Position numbers and translations under genes: made by a program. A stretch of 64,000 nt of DNA from Hirudo medicinalis (taxonomy: Eukaryota > Annelida > Clitellata > Hirudinida > Hirudinidae), in contig MPNW01000076.1 in the NCBI GenBank assembly GCA_011800805.1, positions 31,222 to 95,221 of the forward strand, written 5' to 3'. Each line of letters opens with the position of its first letter. Position 1 is the first letter of the stretch. The notes under the pieces were generated by a model. That model did no database searches and was not told where the DNA came from. It was given only the letters and a program-made list of their open reading frames with translations. This document shows, piece by piece, positions 31,197 through 50,746 of the stretch.

Positions 31197-34100
31197 ATGT
31201 ACAACGGAAGTCGTCGTTCGAGTCGTAGTACTGTGGACATTAACTGGTTAGTCTTACCGTCATCTGATCCGTCTACCGATGTCAAGGGACAGATGGATAA
31301 CTTCGACGACATGGACGGTAGGTGTATTTATTTTTTTCTAACTGTTTTACTTCATGATTAATTAAGTTGTAAGTTTAGTTAGATTAAGTTGTTCATCTGG
31401 TAGTCAGGAAAATGCACCAATCCAACCTTGAATTGCCATATTTAATTAATTGTCACCATAAAATTATTTATGATTAAAATTATGTATACCCCTTATTAAG
31501 GGGAATTGAAAAGTTTCTAAACTGTTTACTACTTACTAATTATTGTTATCTGTATATATATATATATAAATTAAAAGTTTGTTGGTAATATATATTTATA
31601 TGTTTATAAATGGTAATAAAAAAGCATTTTGAATGGTAAAACAGTGGAATGTCAGGCATTTTGATTGGATAAAATAGATTTTTATTTTCTATGCATAGAT
31701 ACCCTTTTCCCCAAATAATACATAATACATTAAATATTTGAAAATAATTTTAAATGCATTCTGAAATTGCCCATTCTAATCTTCATATATTAAACTAGCT
31801 ATTTTAAACCGGCTTTGCCAGTCATATACATGTAATCAATTTTTCCATATTTACGTACTTCAAATTCAGCCAGTCACTTGCATAGAGAATGATACATGTG
31901 CAAATTTCAAGTCGCTACCTTTCGGGAGGAGTTCTCAGGACAGACAACCTTACACATGCACTTTCTGTTTTATATTATATTAGGTTGGCAACTAAGTTCC
32001 TGCCGTTTTGACAGGAGAGCTTGGGTCAAGACTTTGCTTTTTAAGAAGGGGAAGTACTTTTGAAGATGGAGGCTAAAGTGCCAGTGCTGAAAGAGAGGTA
32101 TGTGGGTTTAGAGAGAATTGGAGATAGGATTAGAGCTTATTTCTTGAGCAGAGGAGTGGGGAGAGAATCGAGAGAAGTCGTCTTGATGGGAAGTGAGTGA
32201 ATAAGCTTGAGAACCTCTTCCGAAGACAAAGGTTGGAGGACTGAGATTGAGGTACCTGAGAATTACCTGGTAGGGAAGGGTGAGATGGGCGATGAGGTGA
32301 GGGGGTTGATTTATTCATGAATTATGGTGATTTTTGAGATGAAAAATGGATTGAATGAGTTAATAAGAGAGGAGCACTCATCTTCTGTGTAGTATTGAAA
32401 TGAGAATGACTGTGAATGAGTTTGTGGAGGGAACGCCGCACGGAATGGGGATTCGCATCTGGGTTGAGTTCCTCCTTGATGGAGGCAGCCCTGGAGTTTA
32501 AGATAGCCATCTTGGCAGCTACTTTGGCAGACTTGCATAGTTGCTTGGCTTGTTGACATAGATAGCAACGTTCAAAGTGCTGGCAGATTTTCTTGGCCTC
32601 AATTGCCAAATGGAACGGCTGGTGACCGACTCGAACGGGAAAGTTTCCGGACTGGGGCGTGCTTGTCTAGGAGTTTTTCTAGTGACTTGTGGATTTGAAT
32701 AACCAAATTTTGTCCTCAAATCTATTGGAGGATTTGAGGATGTGGTTGTTCTGTCCAGTGATCTTAAATTTTTGGATGTTAGTCATCTTTATATTTTGTG
32801 CCTTTGGTGTTGTCGAGGCACTGTACCAATTAACTCGGTACTCCCGATGCTTGTGGAAAGTCACTATGTCAAGTGCATATTTTTCTTCTTTTTTTCATTA
32901 TAATTTGGTATGCTGCATATTGTATGAAATATATTGTTTGTTGATTTTATTTTTATTCGTCTCCCAATAACAAATATTAAAGTACTCTCATAGAGAGTAA
33001 GAGTGGGAGTAAATAAACATGTAACAGATGTCCGAGGATATGCTTATCTTCCTGAGCAAACTACTTTACTTCTTTCATTACAGTCACCTTCTGTTATATT
33101 GTCACTGTCTATTTAACCATAGCAATGGAGCGATTTATTAATTCTCAATTTCTGATTCATCAATTCCAAATTTAACCGGCAGGAAACACAAATATAAATT
33201 TAGCTTGTTTTTATTTGTCTGGCTAAACTTGACATATTGTTTAATAAATATTTTTTACATGTATAGAGTATACCATCTGCATGCTTTTGTGTCTTTATAC
33301 TAAAGAATACTTACCATGGAATTTCAAAACGTGTTCGGTTGCTTCGTTTGTTCTTTATATTGAAATATTACAGTTTTGACAAACCATTTGTAGAAATGTT
33401 TTAATGTTGAAATACTGTTTCTATGGTTTTACTGATAATATTCTGGTCACTACTCTGGTTTGACATCATCTTATTGTCTTTTTGCAGATCTATTTTCCTT
33501 CTTTGGACAAGATAGTTCTGGATTGGATATAGAGTCTGGTTTGGGAACCAAGTCGGATGATGCTATGCAAACTTGTGACTATTCTTCCGCTTTGACCAAC
33601 CAGCATGACTCAAACAGTGTCCTTAATTCAGCCTCATTTGACCATTCCAGGGGAGGTATCAACTTCACTGAATCTTTCCTTGGTTCAGACTCTGCAAAAC
33701 CACTAAACATCGAGTCTTGGATGAAAGATCAGAATGACTCTTCATCTACTCAGCTGATAATGCAATTACTTAACTTGGCCAAGTCTGAGAAAAATCAGAT
33801 GCAACAACAGCAGCAACATCAGCAGCAGCAACAAATACAACAAATCCTGGTGTGTGGTCAGCAACAAATGCCGCCAACCACTCAGCAAGCATTTGTTATT
33901 AGTCCCATGCAAAGCTCCTTTGATGCTTCATCCAACCAGCATGTCAGCATCCTCGGTGGCCAATTGCCTCACATTGTCAACCGGCCACAGCTCATGCCAC
34001 AGCCCATTGTAATGGAACAACCTTCCTTTATACTCAGTCAGGGTGGAGTTTCTTTAACTCAGAAGTTGAATGCACAACTAATTCCTCAGGCACCATCTGG

Positions 34101-37100
34101 TCACTCAGTCTTTATGGTGCATAAGTGAATTTAATTAGATTAATGTAATTAACTTAATGTAATCAGAATCTATTTGTATTTTAGCCCCAGAAGCAGATGA
34201 TCGTGAGGGATGTGCACGGCAATAACGTGAGCTACCTGAGCAGCGTGTGCAATCAGGATAACCAGCATGGCATGCAAGTTCATTTCATCAACCAGGATCA
34301 AAAGCCAGTCATTATCCATCCCCATGTTAATGCTTCACCAACTCAGATCTTAAAACACCCTCAGTTGATTGGATCCAATGTTTATGTTCAACACCTTGCC
34401 CAACCCAATCCTGTCCAACAAATCATCTTAAATGCAGAACCAAACAAACAGGAAACTAGAGTTGATGGGGTAGTTAGCAGTTCTTTGTTAAAAATTGTCC
34501 TTCTAATGATAAACATGCTGGCATGATAATTCCATGAAATTAAATTGCTTTACTGCAAATCATCCACATCAAAATACCATTTCGAGTAATCATAAAGTGG
34601 AGCGACTAAAAAATTGTTGTCGGTCATCTTTGGTTGTTAATGATTCTCCAGAAGAAATCACTTCAGCTCGAACTGTTTTCCAGACAATGTTTAAAATGCT
34701 CTTTGTCTTGATGTTGTTGCATTATGTAAATTTCTTGTGTATTTCCTTGTCATGACATTCTTAAGCATTAACATTAAATATATGTAATTTATTGCTGTTC
34801 AAATTTTGTAGGGTCTGCTCCTCTTTATCAGTGCTAAATGTCACTGTGGTTTTTCCTTCTAAGACAACAATTCTTTTTGAATTTCATGCCTATTTGCCAT
34901 GTCCTTATTCCAATAATATTTAATTGTATCAATTCTTTGTACGAATTGCTCGATGTTAAGATCCAAACGTGTTGTGCGGCAGATGGTCGGCAGAGAAGTG
35001 GCGTCCGTCGTCGTGACGACCAACACGGGATGTTCTACGAAACCGCAGACCGTTCAGACGGTCCTACTTCCGAGCACGACGACCAGCTCTCCTTCAGCCA
35101 ATGTGCTTTCATTGCATTCCAGTGAAAGTACTAATGAAAAGGTATTCAGAAACTCATCTAACATTTATATTATAAATTATTATTTATTTATATTTTTGTT
35201 GGTGTTACCTAGGTTCCCATAGCTAGAATTACCTCTAATAAGATCTTTGATGCACCTCCTGGTAAAAAGAGGACTGCTCACAATGCAATCGAGAAGAGAT
35301 ATCGACTCAGCATCAACGACAGACTGGTGGAACTCAAGGAACTTGTTGTTGGAAAAGAAGCAAAGGTCTTTTGAAATTTGTTGTTTTCATTACGAATGCG
35401 GTGGTCCGAGTTTCGTTGGCTTTCAAATTCATTCTCGTTCAGCTGAACAAGTCCTCTATACTGCGTAAGGCTATCGAATTCATCAGACACCTACAAAACA
35501 CAAATACAAGGTTGAGGGAAGAACTGAAGGCTCTCAGATCCGGAAATTCACGAACAGGTGATTTTTGACATGTGGATATCTAAACGTGATGTGCGGCTTA
35601 TGTTCGAGGTTGAATTGTGCAGCACCTACTCCCGATTCTGTGCCGTCGTCTCCGTGCGTTCCTACTCCTCCGAGTTCAAATGGGGACTGCACAGGAAGTG
35701 ATCATTTCTGTCCATCCAGTCCTGAGATTCCAAGTGACTGTAACCAAGGTTCCAATCAATTCTTAAATGTTATTGGTTATTTTTAGTATCTTGTCATTGC
35801 TTTTATAATACATTTTTATATAAATTTAAATCTGCAATAAATTTGCAATAAATACCCTATTTGCTAAAATAATTTCCTTTCCTTGCAGATTCTGATTCCC
35901 AGGACTCATTCCTCAATCATCAGGACTTCGGGTTAATATCTGGCATGGGCGACCGTTCCAGGGCTCTGTTGTGTGCTCTTATGATTGTCATGTTTATCAT
36001 CAACCCAATTGGCATATTGACTGGCCCTACATCAATCTTGGACAATAATTTTACTGACATTACTCAAGGCCCTCATAGAGTGCTTCAGGAGTATGGCCTC
36101 AGAGGAGAAGGTATTGCCAGTTTTTAAATATTTATTTTTATAATTATATATTTATATAATATTTTTTTTAAAACCATAAAAATATATAATTTTTATTTTA
36201 TATGGTTTATATATATATATATATATATATATTATACTTGTGAAATGTGGTGAGTGATCTTATTTCACATTATCAGACATGATTGAAGCAAAAAGGTGGT
36301 GGGTGTCATCATTATTTTGGTGGATATTCAATGCGGTGTTCACGGTTTTTGTCATCGCAAGACTGGCAATGTTCAGCGAGCCTGTCACTGATTCCAGTTC
36401 AAAATCTGCCTCAAATTACTGGAGATGCAGAAGGCAGGCTGAATTTTCCATGGGAAAGGTGGGTGTATTACATATAAGCAAATAAAAAATATAAAGGTGG
36501 GTGTATTACATACAAGCAAATCAAAATTATAAAGATTGAAAACTCTCTTCGAGCCTCGACGGAATCCTCGGAGTAGCGACCCCTTCGAGTGTTTTGGCCC
36601 TTGAAATCTTACACTCTCGGGGACCTGGATGCACCCACCGATCAGGTGGGTGGTCCGTCGGGTATGAGCAAACTTCCCTTTAAGTCTCTTGAAGACCACT
36701 TTCCAACATTATTCAAATGCCACGAGGAAAATTACGAATTTCATTGCGTGACAATTCGGGGTCGTTCCTATTTCTTCATGAACAATTACGGGTTGGAGTT
36801 CCTGTGATTCCATATCCATTGTGAAGATGCCTCAACAGTCTTAGACAATCATTTCATGTACTCTCCTTGCTTGATAGGCTGATTTTCTTGAGGAAGTAGT
36901 AGAAGGATCTGCAAATCCAGCTCCTACTTTGATTGCGAGGAATTGCACAACGTATTTTTGTTCCTTCAAATCTAATGTAAAATTGGAAGAAGTCAGTTTA
37001 AATTTATCTACTACTTCTGGCACTTGAGCATGTTGCTCTTCTCCATCCTGACCTCCCAAGGCATCATCAGTTCTGCCAGAATCTTAGTATCTGACTTTGT

Positions 37101-39812
37101 GGACGTGACTACATCCGACCTCTTGCAGCTGTCTTTGAGCACCTGGGGGTAGTGCTTTAGTCTGACCACATTTGCCACAACACACCAGTTGTTTGCCTTC
37201 TCAAGAATGTTCTTTCTCGTGAATCTCTTCTTGTTATATTGGGAACAGCCCTCACTCAGGAAGTGTGTTCTCTCTGCGTCACAGACTCTCAACAATTCGC
37301 TTTGGAGCGAGCAGTCTTTATTGCTTCCATGACCATCTCCAACACCTGGTTGTCATGTATATCTTCCATGTGCAAGTTTGTGGGAGCAACTGGAAAGCAT
37401 GTGTCAGAGAGTTTTATCTTTGCTGCAAATTATCTAAAGTTTGTACATATAAAGCAAATACAAAATATAAAGTAAAGTATGTTATCATGTAATGGTTGTT
37501 TAAGTATAAGCGGTTTCAAAACATTGCTTAAATTTTACAAATAATTATTTTAAGGAGAATTTTTGTGATGCGTATTCTCATCTTACCTCCTGTTTGATAT
37601 CTCTTGGGAGACCTCTTCCTACATCCTTTTGGTCTTTATGGTCCTGTCTCATTTGGAACTCAGTGCGCCAGTTGATACACTTTGCGAGAGCGGGCAAGTG
37701 GCTCGAGTCGAAGGCCGGCGACAGGGTGTTCGTGAGGAATGCAACGGTACTGGCTGCAAGACGTAGCGCTGCCGACGCCGCTTGGGTGTACCATCAGATG
37801 CTGAAGATGCACATGCAAGGTGGGATTCTCATTCGTGCACAAGCCTCTGTGCATACATTTTGTTGTTAAACAGGTGTGATGTGTCAGAGCAAGTTTGGTG
37901 GTATCAACCTTGCCCTTTCTGCACTTAACCTTGGTGAGGCTGCTGGGGATATATTCAACGTTCAGGAGCTGTCGGAGTTATACATTCTTGCTGCCCTTAC
38001 CGCTCAGAAAGTTTTGCCGAGGCAATTTCTGCCCCTCATCGTTAGTTGTTTGTTGTGAATCCTGCTTAGCAACCAATTGTGCAATTTAGAGCTACTTAAT
38101 TTTTGTTTTCTTGTAGGCATTTCTGATGAAACAGGCCTTGTCTCGTCACATACTTTACCCCCATCTTAACTGGATCAACACTGCTTCTGGCTCACAGTTT
38201 CTGTTTTCAATCCATGGGAAAGATAGCCAAGGATTAGATGCTCCCGGCTCGATGTACACATCTGAATTGGAAAATAAAAGTAATTAATAGTGACCTTTAG
38301 AATGCGTGAATGGTCATTTGATTTAATAAGAAATGTTGCTCTTCTAGTGGACCCACTCCTGCTCATATCAAGGATGTTCAGAGAAAGGTTGCTACTGGAT
38401 ATTTCCAATATTCTTGTTTGGTCATCCATCGACTCTGACAATTTCCTCGATAAGAAGTTTGTATTGAAACTGCGACGTACGTCGTTTGCACAGCTTACAA
38501 CATTTACTACGAGACGGTTGATTTAATTTCCAGGAAGACTGGGGAGTCAGATGTGATGAAAAAAATTGATTTGTTATGCAAAAGCTGCAGTGGAGCCATT
38601 TCAAGTTAATATTGTGACATTTATGTGATCCAGTACAAATGATTAGAACCAGTGACTTTTTTGTAATAGGGGATGGAAAGAACAAAAGCAGAAGAGATGA
38701 TGAGATTTGTCTATGGTGGTGCAGCTCCTGCATCTCATGGCCAAAAGTTCTTTTGGAAATTATAATAATAACCCATTCCTCAACTGCAACATATTACCTG
38801 GACATTTACAAAACAAAGAGTGAGCAAATATTTCATTATTTCTTTGAATAATAATGTTTTTAATTTGTTTACTTATTTTCAAGCAATCCTCTCGCTCGGT
38901 GCTTGCATGGGATTTTGAAGCTGAAAAAGTGTGATGGTGTGGAAATATTGAATGATCATGTGATTTTTCAGCTCTGCAACAAAGCTAGTCTCATGTTGTC
39001 ACAAAGCATGGCATTTAGGGACTACTCTACTACATGCCAATCTTTGAATGAGGTCATTTTGGGCTTCTTTGCAAATTGCTTGCAGTTACTTGAATGATGG
39101 TTTCTCCCATTAGCTTTGGCAAGCACAAGCGTGTGACTGGATATTGACGATCAGGACTGAACTATGGCAGAGACAAAGCCAAACTGGTCTTGAAGTTGAA
39201 ACTGGAATAATGCAAAACATATCTAGTAGTGTGCTGTCTTACTTTCAGGCTGACATTTCAATACTGAGGAAATTGTCACACGTGGTCACTGGTGGAAATA
39301 AAATTTTACCTAGGGTTTGTCTGGAAATCTTTGAGAAAAATTCATTCAGTGAAAAAAGTTTACTTTTTTTTAGTTGTACGTCCATGAATCGACTTTGAGG
39401 GTTGCAGCTCGTGCCAATCCATTGAAAACTCTCCAGTTGTTCGGTAGGAACTTAGCAAGGGTCGGGAAGAACGTTAGCAATGGTGGTGTCGAATTACCGA
39501 ACATTATAATTTGATTTAACACATTTGTGATGTTTTACTCTTAAAATATTTTTAGCTAATGGGGATTCCAAGTCATGTATTGAGATTACATCCAACCCAA
39601 TTGAAGTTTATTCAAGAGGAGGTATGCCACTTACATCAGATAGATTGGAGGCAATGACCATTCTGCTTCTCTGTACTCAGCCATCCGTACTCTATTCCCG
39701 TGACGAGACTTCTTTACTCCTCGACAAGGCAGCTCATATCTTTCACAGGCTTGGAGATCTAAAGCTTTTGTCGCTCTGTCGCAGTGCCAATTTGCAGTGC
39801 CTAAAGCACTAA
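31197..39812 (+). CDS. SREBF: Sterol regulatory element-binding protein (SREBP)
   Basis: About sixteen to eighteen exons. Placed by eye: 31,197-31,319; 33,488-34,116; 34,185-34,469; 34,983-35,141; 35,213-35,365; 35,443-35,557; 35,623-35,748; 35,889-36,110; 36,277-36,458; 37,555-37,819; 37,874-38,040; 38,117-38,279; 38,348-about 38,480; then several to the stop at 39,812. Order of parts: acidic activation domain ([16 protein letters not shown]); Gln-rich segment; bHLH-zipper ([19 protein letters not shown], with the Tyr diagnostic of SREBPs); [19 protein letters not shown], containing the DRSR and NP motifs around the site-2 protease cut and first membrane helix; a luminal loop; a second helix ([19 protein letters not shown]); and the C-terminal SCAP-binding regulatory domain ([24 protein letters not shown]). 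SREBPs sit in the ER until low sterol lets two proteases release the transcription factor. Exons at 38,480-38,880 are uncertain. AATAAA at about 39,984. Confidence 0.92.
31979..32012. mobile_element. Mariner-type terminal inverted repeat, solitary
   Basis: TTAGGTTGGCAACTAAGTTC at 31,980-31,999, followed by CTGCCGTTTTGAC, is the classic start of a Tc1/mariner element of the mariner clade (TTAGGTTGGC...AAGT), preceded by a TA-rich target. No matching opposite end was found nearby, so this is a truncated copy in SREBP intron 1. Confidence 0.6.
32100..32740 (-). mobile_element. Frameshifted LINE fragment (CR1/L2-like) in SREBP intron 1
   Basis: Read on the minus strand, three frames each hold short matches to the region between endonuclease and reverse transcriptase of CR1/L2-type elements: [17 protein letters not shown] (about 32,690-32,630), [17 protein letters not shown] (about 32,370-32,320) and [20 protein letters not shown] then [11 protein letters not shown] (about 32,240-32,140). 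The order matches an intact element, but frameshifts and stops separate the pieces. It is dead and antisense to SREBP. Confidence 0.7.
36540..37440 (-). mobile_element. Decayed retroelement in SREBP intron 9
   Basis: On the minus strand one frame reads [18 protein letters not shown], then [20 protein letters not shown], then [12 protein letters not shown]; a shifted frame then continues [10 protein letters not shown]. The order A-x-DW ... R-x-DIV ... ELTVPWE-xR ... IEVG-xRGF is that of the C-terminal domain of a group of invertebrate retroelement polyproteins. Both frames are broken. The insert is flanked by near copies of ATATAAGCAAAT...AAAATATAAAG (36,472-36,498 and 37,447-37,472). Confidence 0.6.
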
Positions 39813-46620
<6,808 letters not shown>

Positions 46621-49347
46621 AAAGCTGAAGAGTTTGCATTTGTTAAGTCCAAGCTTAGAGGATCCTGAAAATCAAGTGACTCTTTCTTATTCGAATGAAC
46701 AACTCAGTGGCGTAATTTTTGTTGAATGGGGAAGTTAGCGATCGCTTTCCTATTGAGAGACTCGCTCAGTCTTGCTGCATTGAATTTCAGATGGCTCTTG
46801 ACCTGCAACAGGCACATTTTTGTACACGAGTACGTCACGTCGGTAGTTAGGATTAGTTCACAAAGCTAGGTTTGGAGATTAGCGAGCGTTAGACTTTGGT
46901 ACTGTTTGACAGTCATTAGTGATTGTTTCGTAGATTTTTATACCTCGATGAAGTCGCAGTGACGGACCCGATGTTTTTGAACTTTTTCAGCGCAGATCTC
47001 ACACAATTTTGTCTAATATGGCTGATCGTCCCACAAACAGCTTGTCGATGGAATCACGCACATTAGTAATTGCTCAAAATTTTTCATTTGCTTTGAAAGG
47101 CAGGTCGATACCAATGTCGACGTCATTCCGTCTGTCGGCGTCATATCATTTCGGAGGCTCGAACTCTCTCGACTTCTTTCGATGTACTTTTAAGAAATGT
47201 TTGTGACGTTCGGGACTCGGCTCGTTCTTTACAATTGCGATGTTTATTTCAGTTAATTTTAATTGATGACTTGTACATAAGCCTATGCCAGAGTAGGTGT
47301 GTACCACTGCTTCTATAGATGCATTATCACTTGATCGGTGAATTCGGTTTGAACATATTGGCGATCGTTCTGCGAGGTAGTTGGTTGTCGTTTTTGTGTT
47401 TTGATGTAATTTGAAAATCACACCGAACCAAATTCTTGTTTTTGATTAAAATTTTAAATTCTGAAGTAATGTTTTAGTAAGTTTTGTGTATCGAACAAAG
47501 TTTGTCATGAAATGAGGTTCCAATGAAAGCCGGTTATGTGGATGGCGGCATAAGAAACGTACTGAATGATATTTACCGTAAATACTTTTTAAGGTGTAAG
47601 GCTCTTGGACGATTCTTAAATGAAAAGTTTGAGAAGTTGTGGGTGTGTTTTGGCTGTTTCATCGTTGTGTTGCCGGTGTCGCAAGTTTTTGCGTCAGATG
47701 ATGCAACGCTTCAGTGTGTCTTTGATTTTTGGGGCGACATGAAACCTGACATGAAAATTGATTTACATTCGAATGTCGGTTGAGAATTCAAGAGGCAGAA
47801 AGTGATGTCTTAATCATTTCCTCTTGTCTTTTGGTAGCAAAATGGTTTTGAAGGTTTTAAAGGGAATAGTCTGCTAGAGTACAAATTATTCATAAATTTA
47901 AGAGGGTTACAATCAATTGATTCCTGGTTTAAGGCATTTCGATTGGCAAACGTTTCAGAGTCGAATAACTGAGTTCACTAATTTTTTAGGGGGTCCTTAA
48001 AAATCGGCGAATGTTTATTCAAACCGATGAAGCAAACAGTGGAAGAGTGAAGAATTTTCTAAAAGCAGAATGAAATTATATATAAGGCTTAAAAGTTCAA
48101 CTCGAGATCCATTTATTCACATTCAAGTCTCAAAATTTGATTTCTGACTTTTGTTAACTTACGAGACAAGACATAAAAAAGAGGCCAACTCAATGCAAAA
48201 ACACGTCATTAAAGCATTAATACGGCCTGCCACAACTGGTTTCAAAGAGGCTTAAGCTAGAAAGAACGTAGCGGATGTAATTAATATAGATAATAAAATA
48301 ATAGCGCATCAATTTGACATTGCTGGAAATTATCAGCGGAAAAGTTCCACGAATTTTTTAAAATTCTTAGACGTTTGGCAAACTTTAATTCGTTAAATTC
48401 GATTCTAAAAAAACTTCTAAATTAACAACCTTTTCAATTAATCATTAATTCGTTAATTGAATTTAAATTGAATTGGATATGATCAAACTAGCGTGATCAA
48501 ATATCGCTTAATCTTTATTATGTAAAAATGTAAATGTAGTTCACTTATGTAGCGCCATATGCATAGCGTCAGAGATGCTTTTAGCTAACCATTTATATAG
48601 CGCTCCTTCTCAAGGGCTATTGCCATCGCAACCTTATGTAGGAACGCAACCCATTCGACCAACCTGCAGGCCTTTATTTTCACAATTGATTTCCACTTCC
48701 TGGTCGGCCATCGTTATCAGCTGAAATGTCTTGATTAGCATCTTGTCTGATAATTACCAACATTTTCATTTGTGGCTTCTCAGGTTCACTACTGAAACCT
48801 TTCGAACATTTCGGAGATTCAAATGTTTTTTTTTTGAGAAATCATTTCTTGTATTTAATATCAAATAATACGACTTTTAGAGGCTGATATACTCTAGATT
48901 GCGAAATGTTAAATGTTTTAATTTTAATTTATTTCTAAATTTATGGGAATATTTTCTAGAGAATATTTTCACTGTTGATTCAAAAGTATTATGTTTGGAA
49001 TGCTGCAATACACGAATAGATAATTCATTAGAATTTAATGTAATATATATAATAATAATAATAAGGCAAGGCACATGATATACCAGATGTTTCTAAAGGC
49101 AATTAGGGACCAGGATTTTGAGCTCTGCAGCAAAATTTTAACAGTCTTGAATTTTAATTTAAAACACACCTCATGACTTTAAATTAACTTTAACACATTT
49201 GAAATTTTCATGGTAATTGATACCAAGGTGAGTTTTAAATAGCTACTAGCTATCGTACATGGCGCATGCGCTACTGGCTTCTATTTTAATCGGCTTCTGG
49301 CTCAGTTCGCTGTTCTACCGTCGTCGTCGTCGAAAGAGTCTGGAAGA
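46621..49347. other. ERR 3' flank and cyclophilin upstream region
   Basis: About 2.7 kb without a supported exon. Small frames (for example 47,523-47,783) lack splice signals or similarity. It includes a copy of repeat family B (48,540-48,675) and a short ATA array near 49,045-49,062. The ERR 3' untranslated region presumably occupies the first part. Confidence 0.45.
48540..48675. repeat. Dispersed repeat family B, copy 4
   Basis: Contains GTAGCGCCATATGCATAGCG, AACCATTTATATAGCGCTCC, TTCTCAAGGGCT and CAACCCATTCGACCAACCTG. The first half matches 2,757-2,852 and the second half matches the copy in the KLHL8 intron, so this copy links the two. Confidence 0.65.
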
Positions 49348-50548
49348 ATGTCTAAAACTCGTGCTGAACTCGTCAAGGAGGCTGCTACCCTGACTCCTGA
49401 CCAGGCTTCCAACCCCAGCAACCCAAAAGTGTTTTTCGACATTTCCATCGGCGGTGCTCCAGCGGGGAGGATCACTTTTGAGGTATCTTTGACCCCTTCG
49501 TCCTTCACATTTAACCTTTTGAGGTAGGATTCAACAAGGCGCACACGTGTGCGTCCAAGTTTGATCGTCAGATAAGGCATAAAGTACAGCTCCGTTGATA
49601 TTGCGGTGACCTCAATTTGGATGACCTGAAGTTCTTTTGAGGTTATTGCGAGATTGTTGTGCGTGGTGCAACAGAAAAGGCATTATTGCTTAACTATTTA
49701 GTAATTTATTTTCACTTATGATCTTGTCTGAAATATAATGGTGAATATTCAGGCCTCATACTTTAAGCTCAGCATATTTTGTGTCAGTTTTTCTTATTGT
49801 TGATTGGAAATATGATTTACTAAAATCTTAAATGACATCATGCTTTTAAAACCATTCAAGCTCTTCAAGAATGTCGTCCCAAAGACTGCAGGTAAGCTGT
49901 TTAAGAGTATTTCACAGCATTTCAGAAAGAAATTTAATTATTTTGTAACCAGTACATGACATTAGTTTTCATTAATAAGAGTTAATGATGATAAAGATTA
50001 AACTGGGGTATTTTATTAATGACTTTTCACAGAAAACTTCAGGGCTTTGTGTACTGGCGAGAAGGGTTTCGGCTTTAAAGGCTCCAAATTCCATCGTGTC
50101 ATCCCAAAATTCATGTGCCAGGGTGGAGACTTCACCAGAGGAAATGGTACAGGTGGAAAGAGTATCTATGGGGATAAGTTTGCTGATGAAAGTTTTGTGA
50201 TTGGTCACACAAAAGCAGGTTGGTGCCTGTAAAATTGATTTTGGGCTTGAAATTAGTGCTTCAGAAAAAGTGACTTATTTTCAGGGCTCCTGTCCATGGC
50301 TAATGCTGGCCCCGACACCAACGGATCTCAGTTTTTCATAACTGTTGAAAAGACTGACTGGTATTTTCCTTGCCTGGAGGTGCGACTTCACTTTTACATA
50401 CATTTTTATTTGCAGGTTGAACGGCAAGCACGTGGTGTTCGGACAAGTGGTCGGGGGACAGAGCACGGTCAATGCCATGGAGGCCGAGGGTTCCGATAGC
50501 GGCGAAACGAAAAAAGAAGTCATAATCTCTGACTGCGGTACCGTCTGA
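49348..50548 (+). CDS. PPIA: Cyclophilin A-type peptidyl-prolyl isomerase
   Basis: Five exons (49,348-49,482; 49,861-49,891; 50,033-50,218; 50,285-50,360; 50,416-50,548) give 186 residues. It is a single cyclophilin domain starting at [20 protein letters not shown]. The active-site residues of human CypA are all present: [20 protein letters not shown] (His, Arg, Phe, Met, Gln), NGSQFF (Phe), and Trp, Leu and His in [11 protein letters not shown]. Members catalyse cis-trans isomerisation of X-Pro bonds in the cytosol and bind cyclosporin. There is an N-terminal extension of about 20 residues ([20 protein letters not shown]) without signal character, so the protein should be cytosolic or nuclear. 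Exon 2 is only 31 nt. AATAAA at about 50,708. It converges with the C2H2 gene, whose stop lies at 50,747. Confidence 0.95.
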
Positions 50549-50746
50549 ATTACGTGGCTACGCGGTCCATTTGCAGCAAAATGGCCTCCTTTGATCGGTT
50601 TTATTTTTACCTCAAGCTTCCAATGTAGTCACTAAGCTGTCACCAATTTAATTCATTTCTGGCAATAGAGAAATTATTTAACTTGGAAACTTTATTTAGC
50701 GTGTGAGAATAAATGAGACTAAATCACGTGTTGGTGTCTTGTTGTG

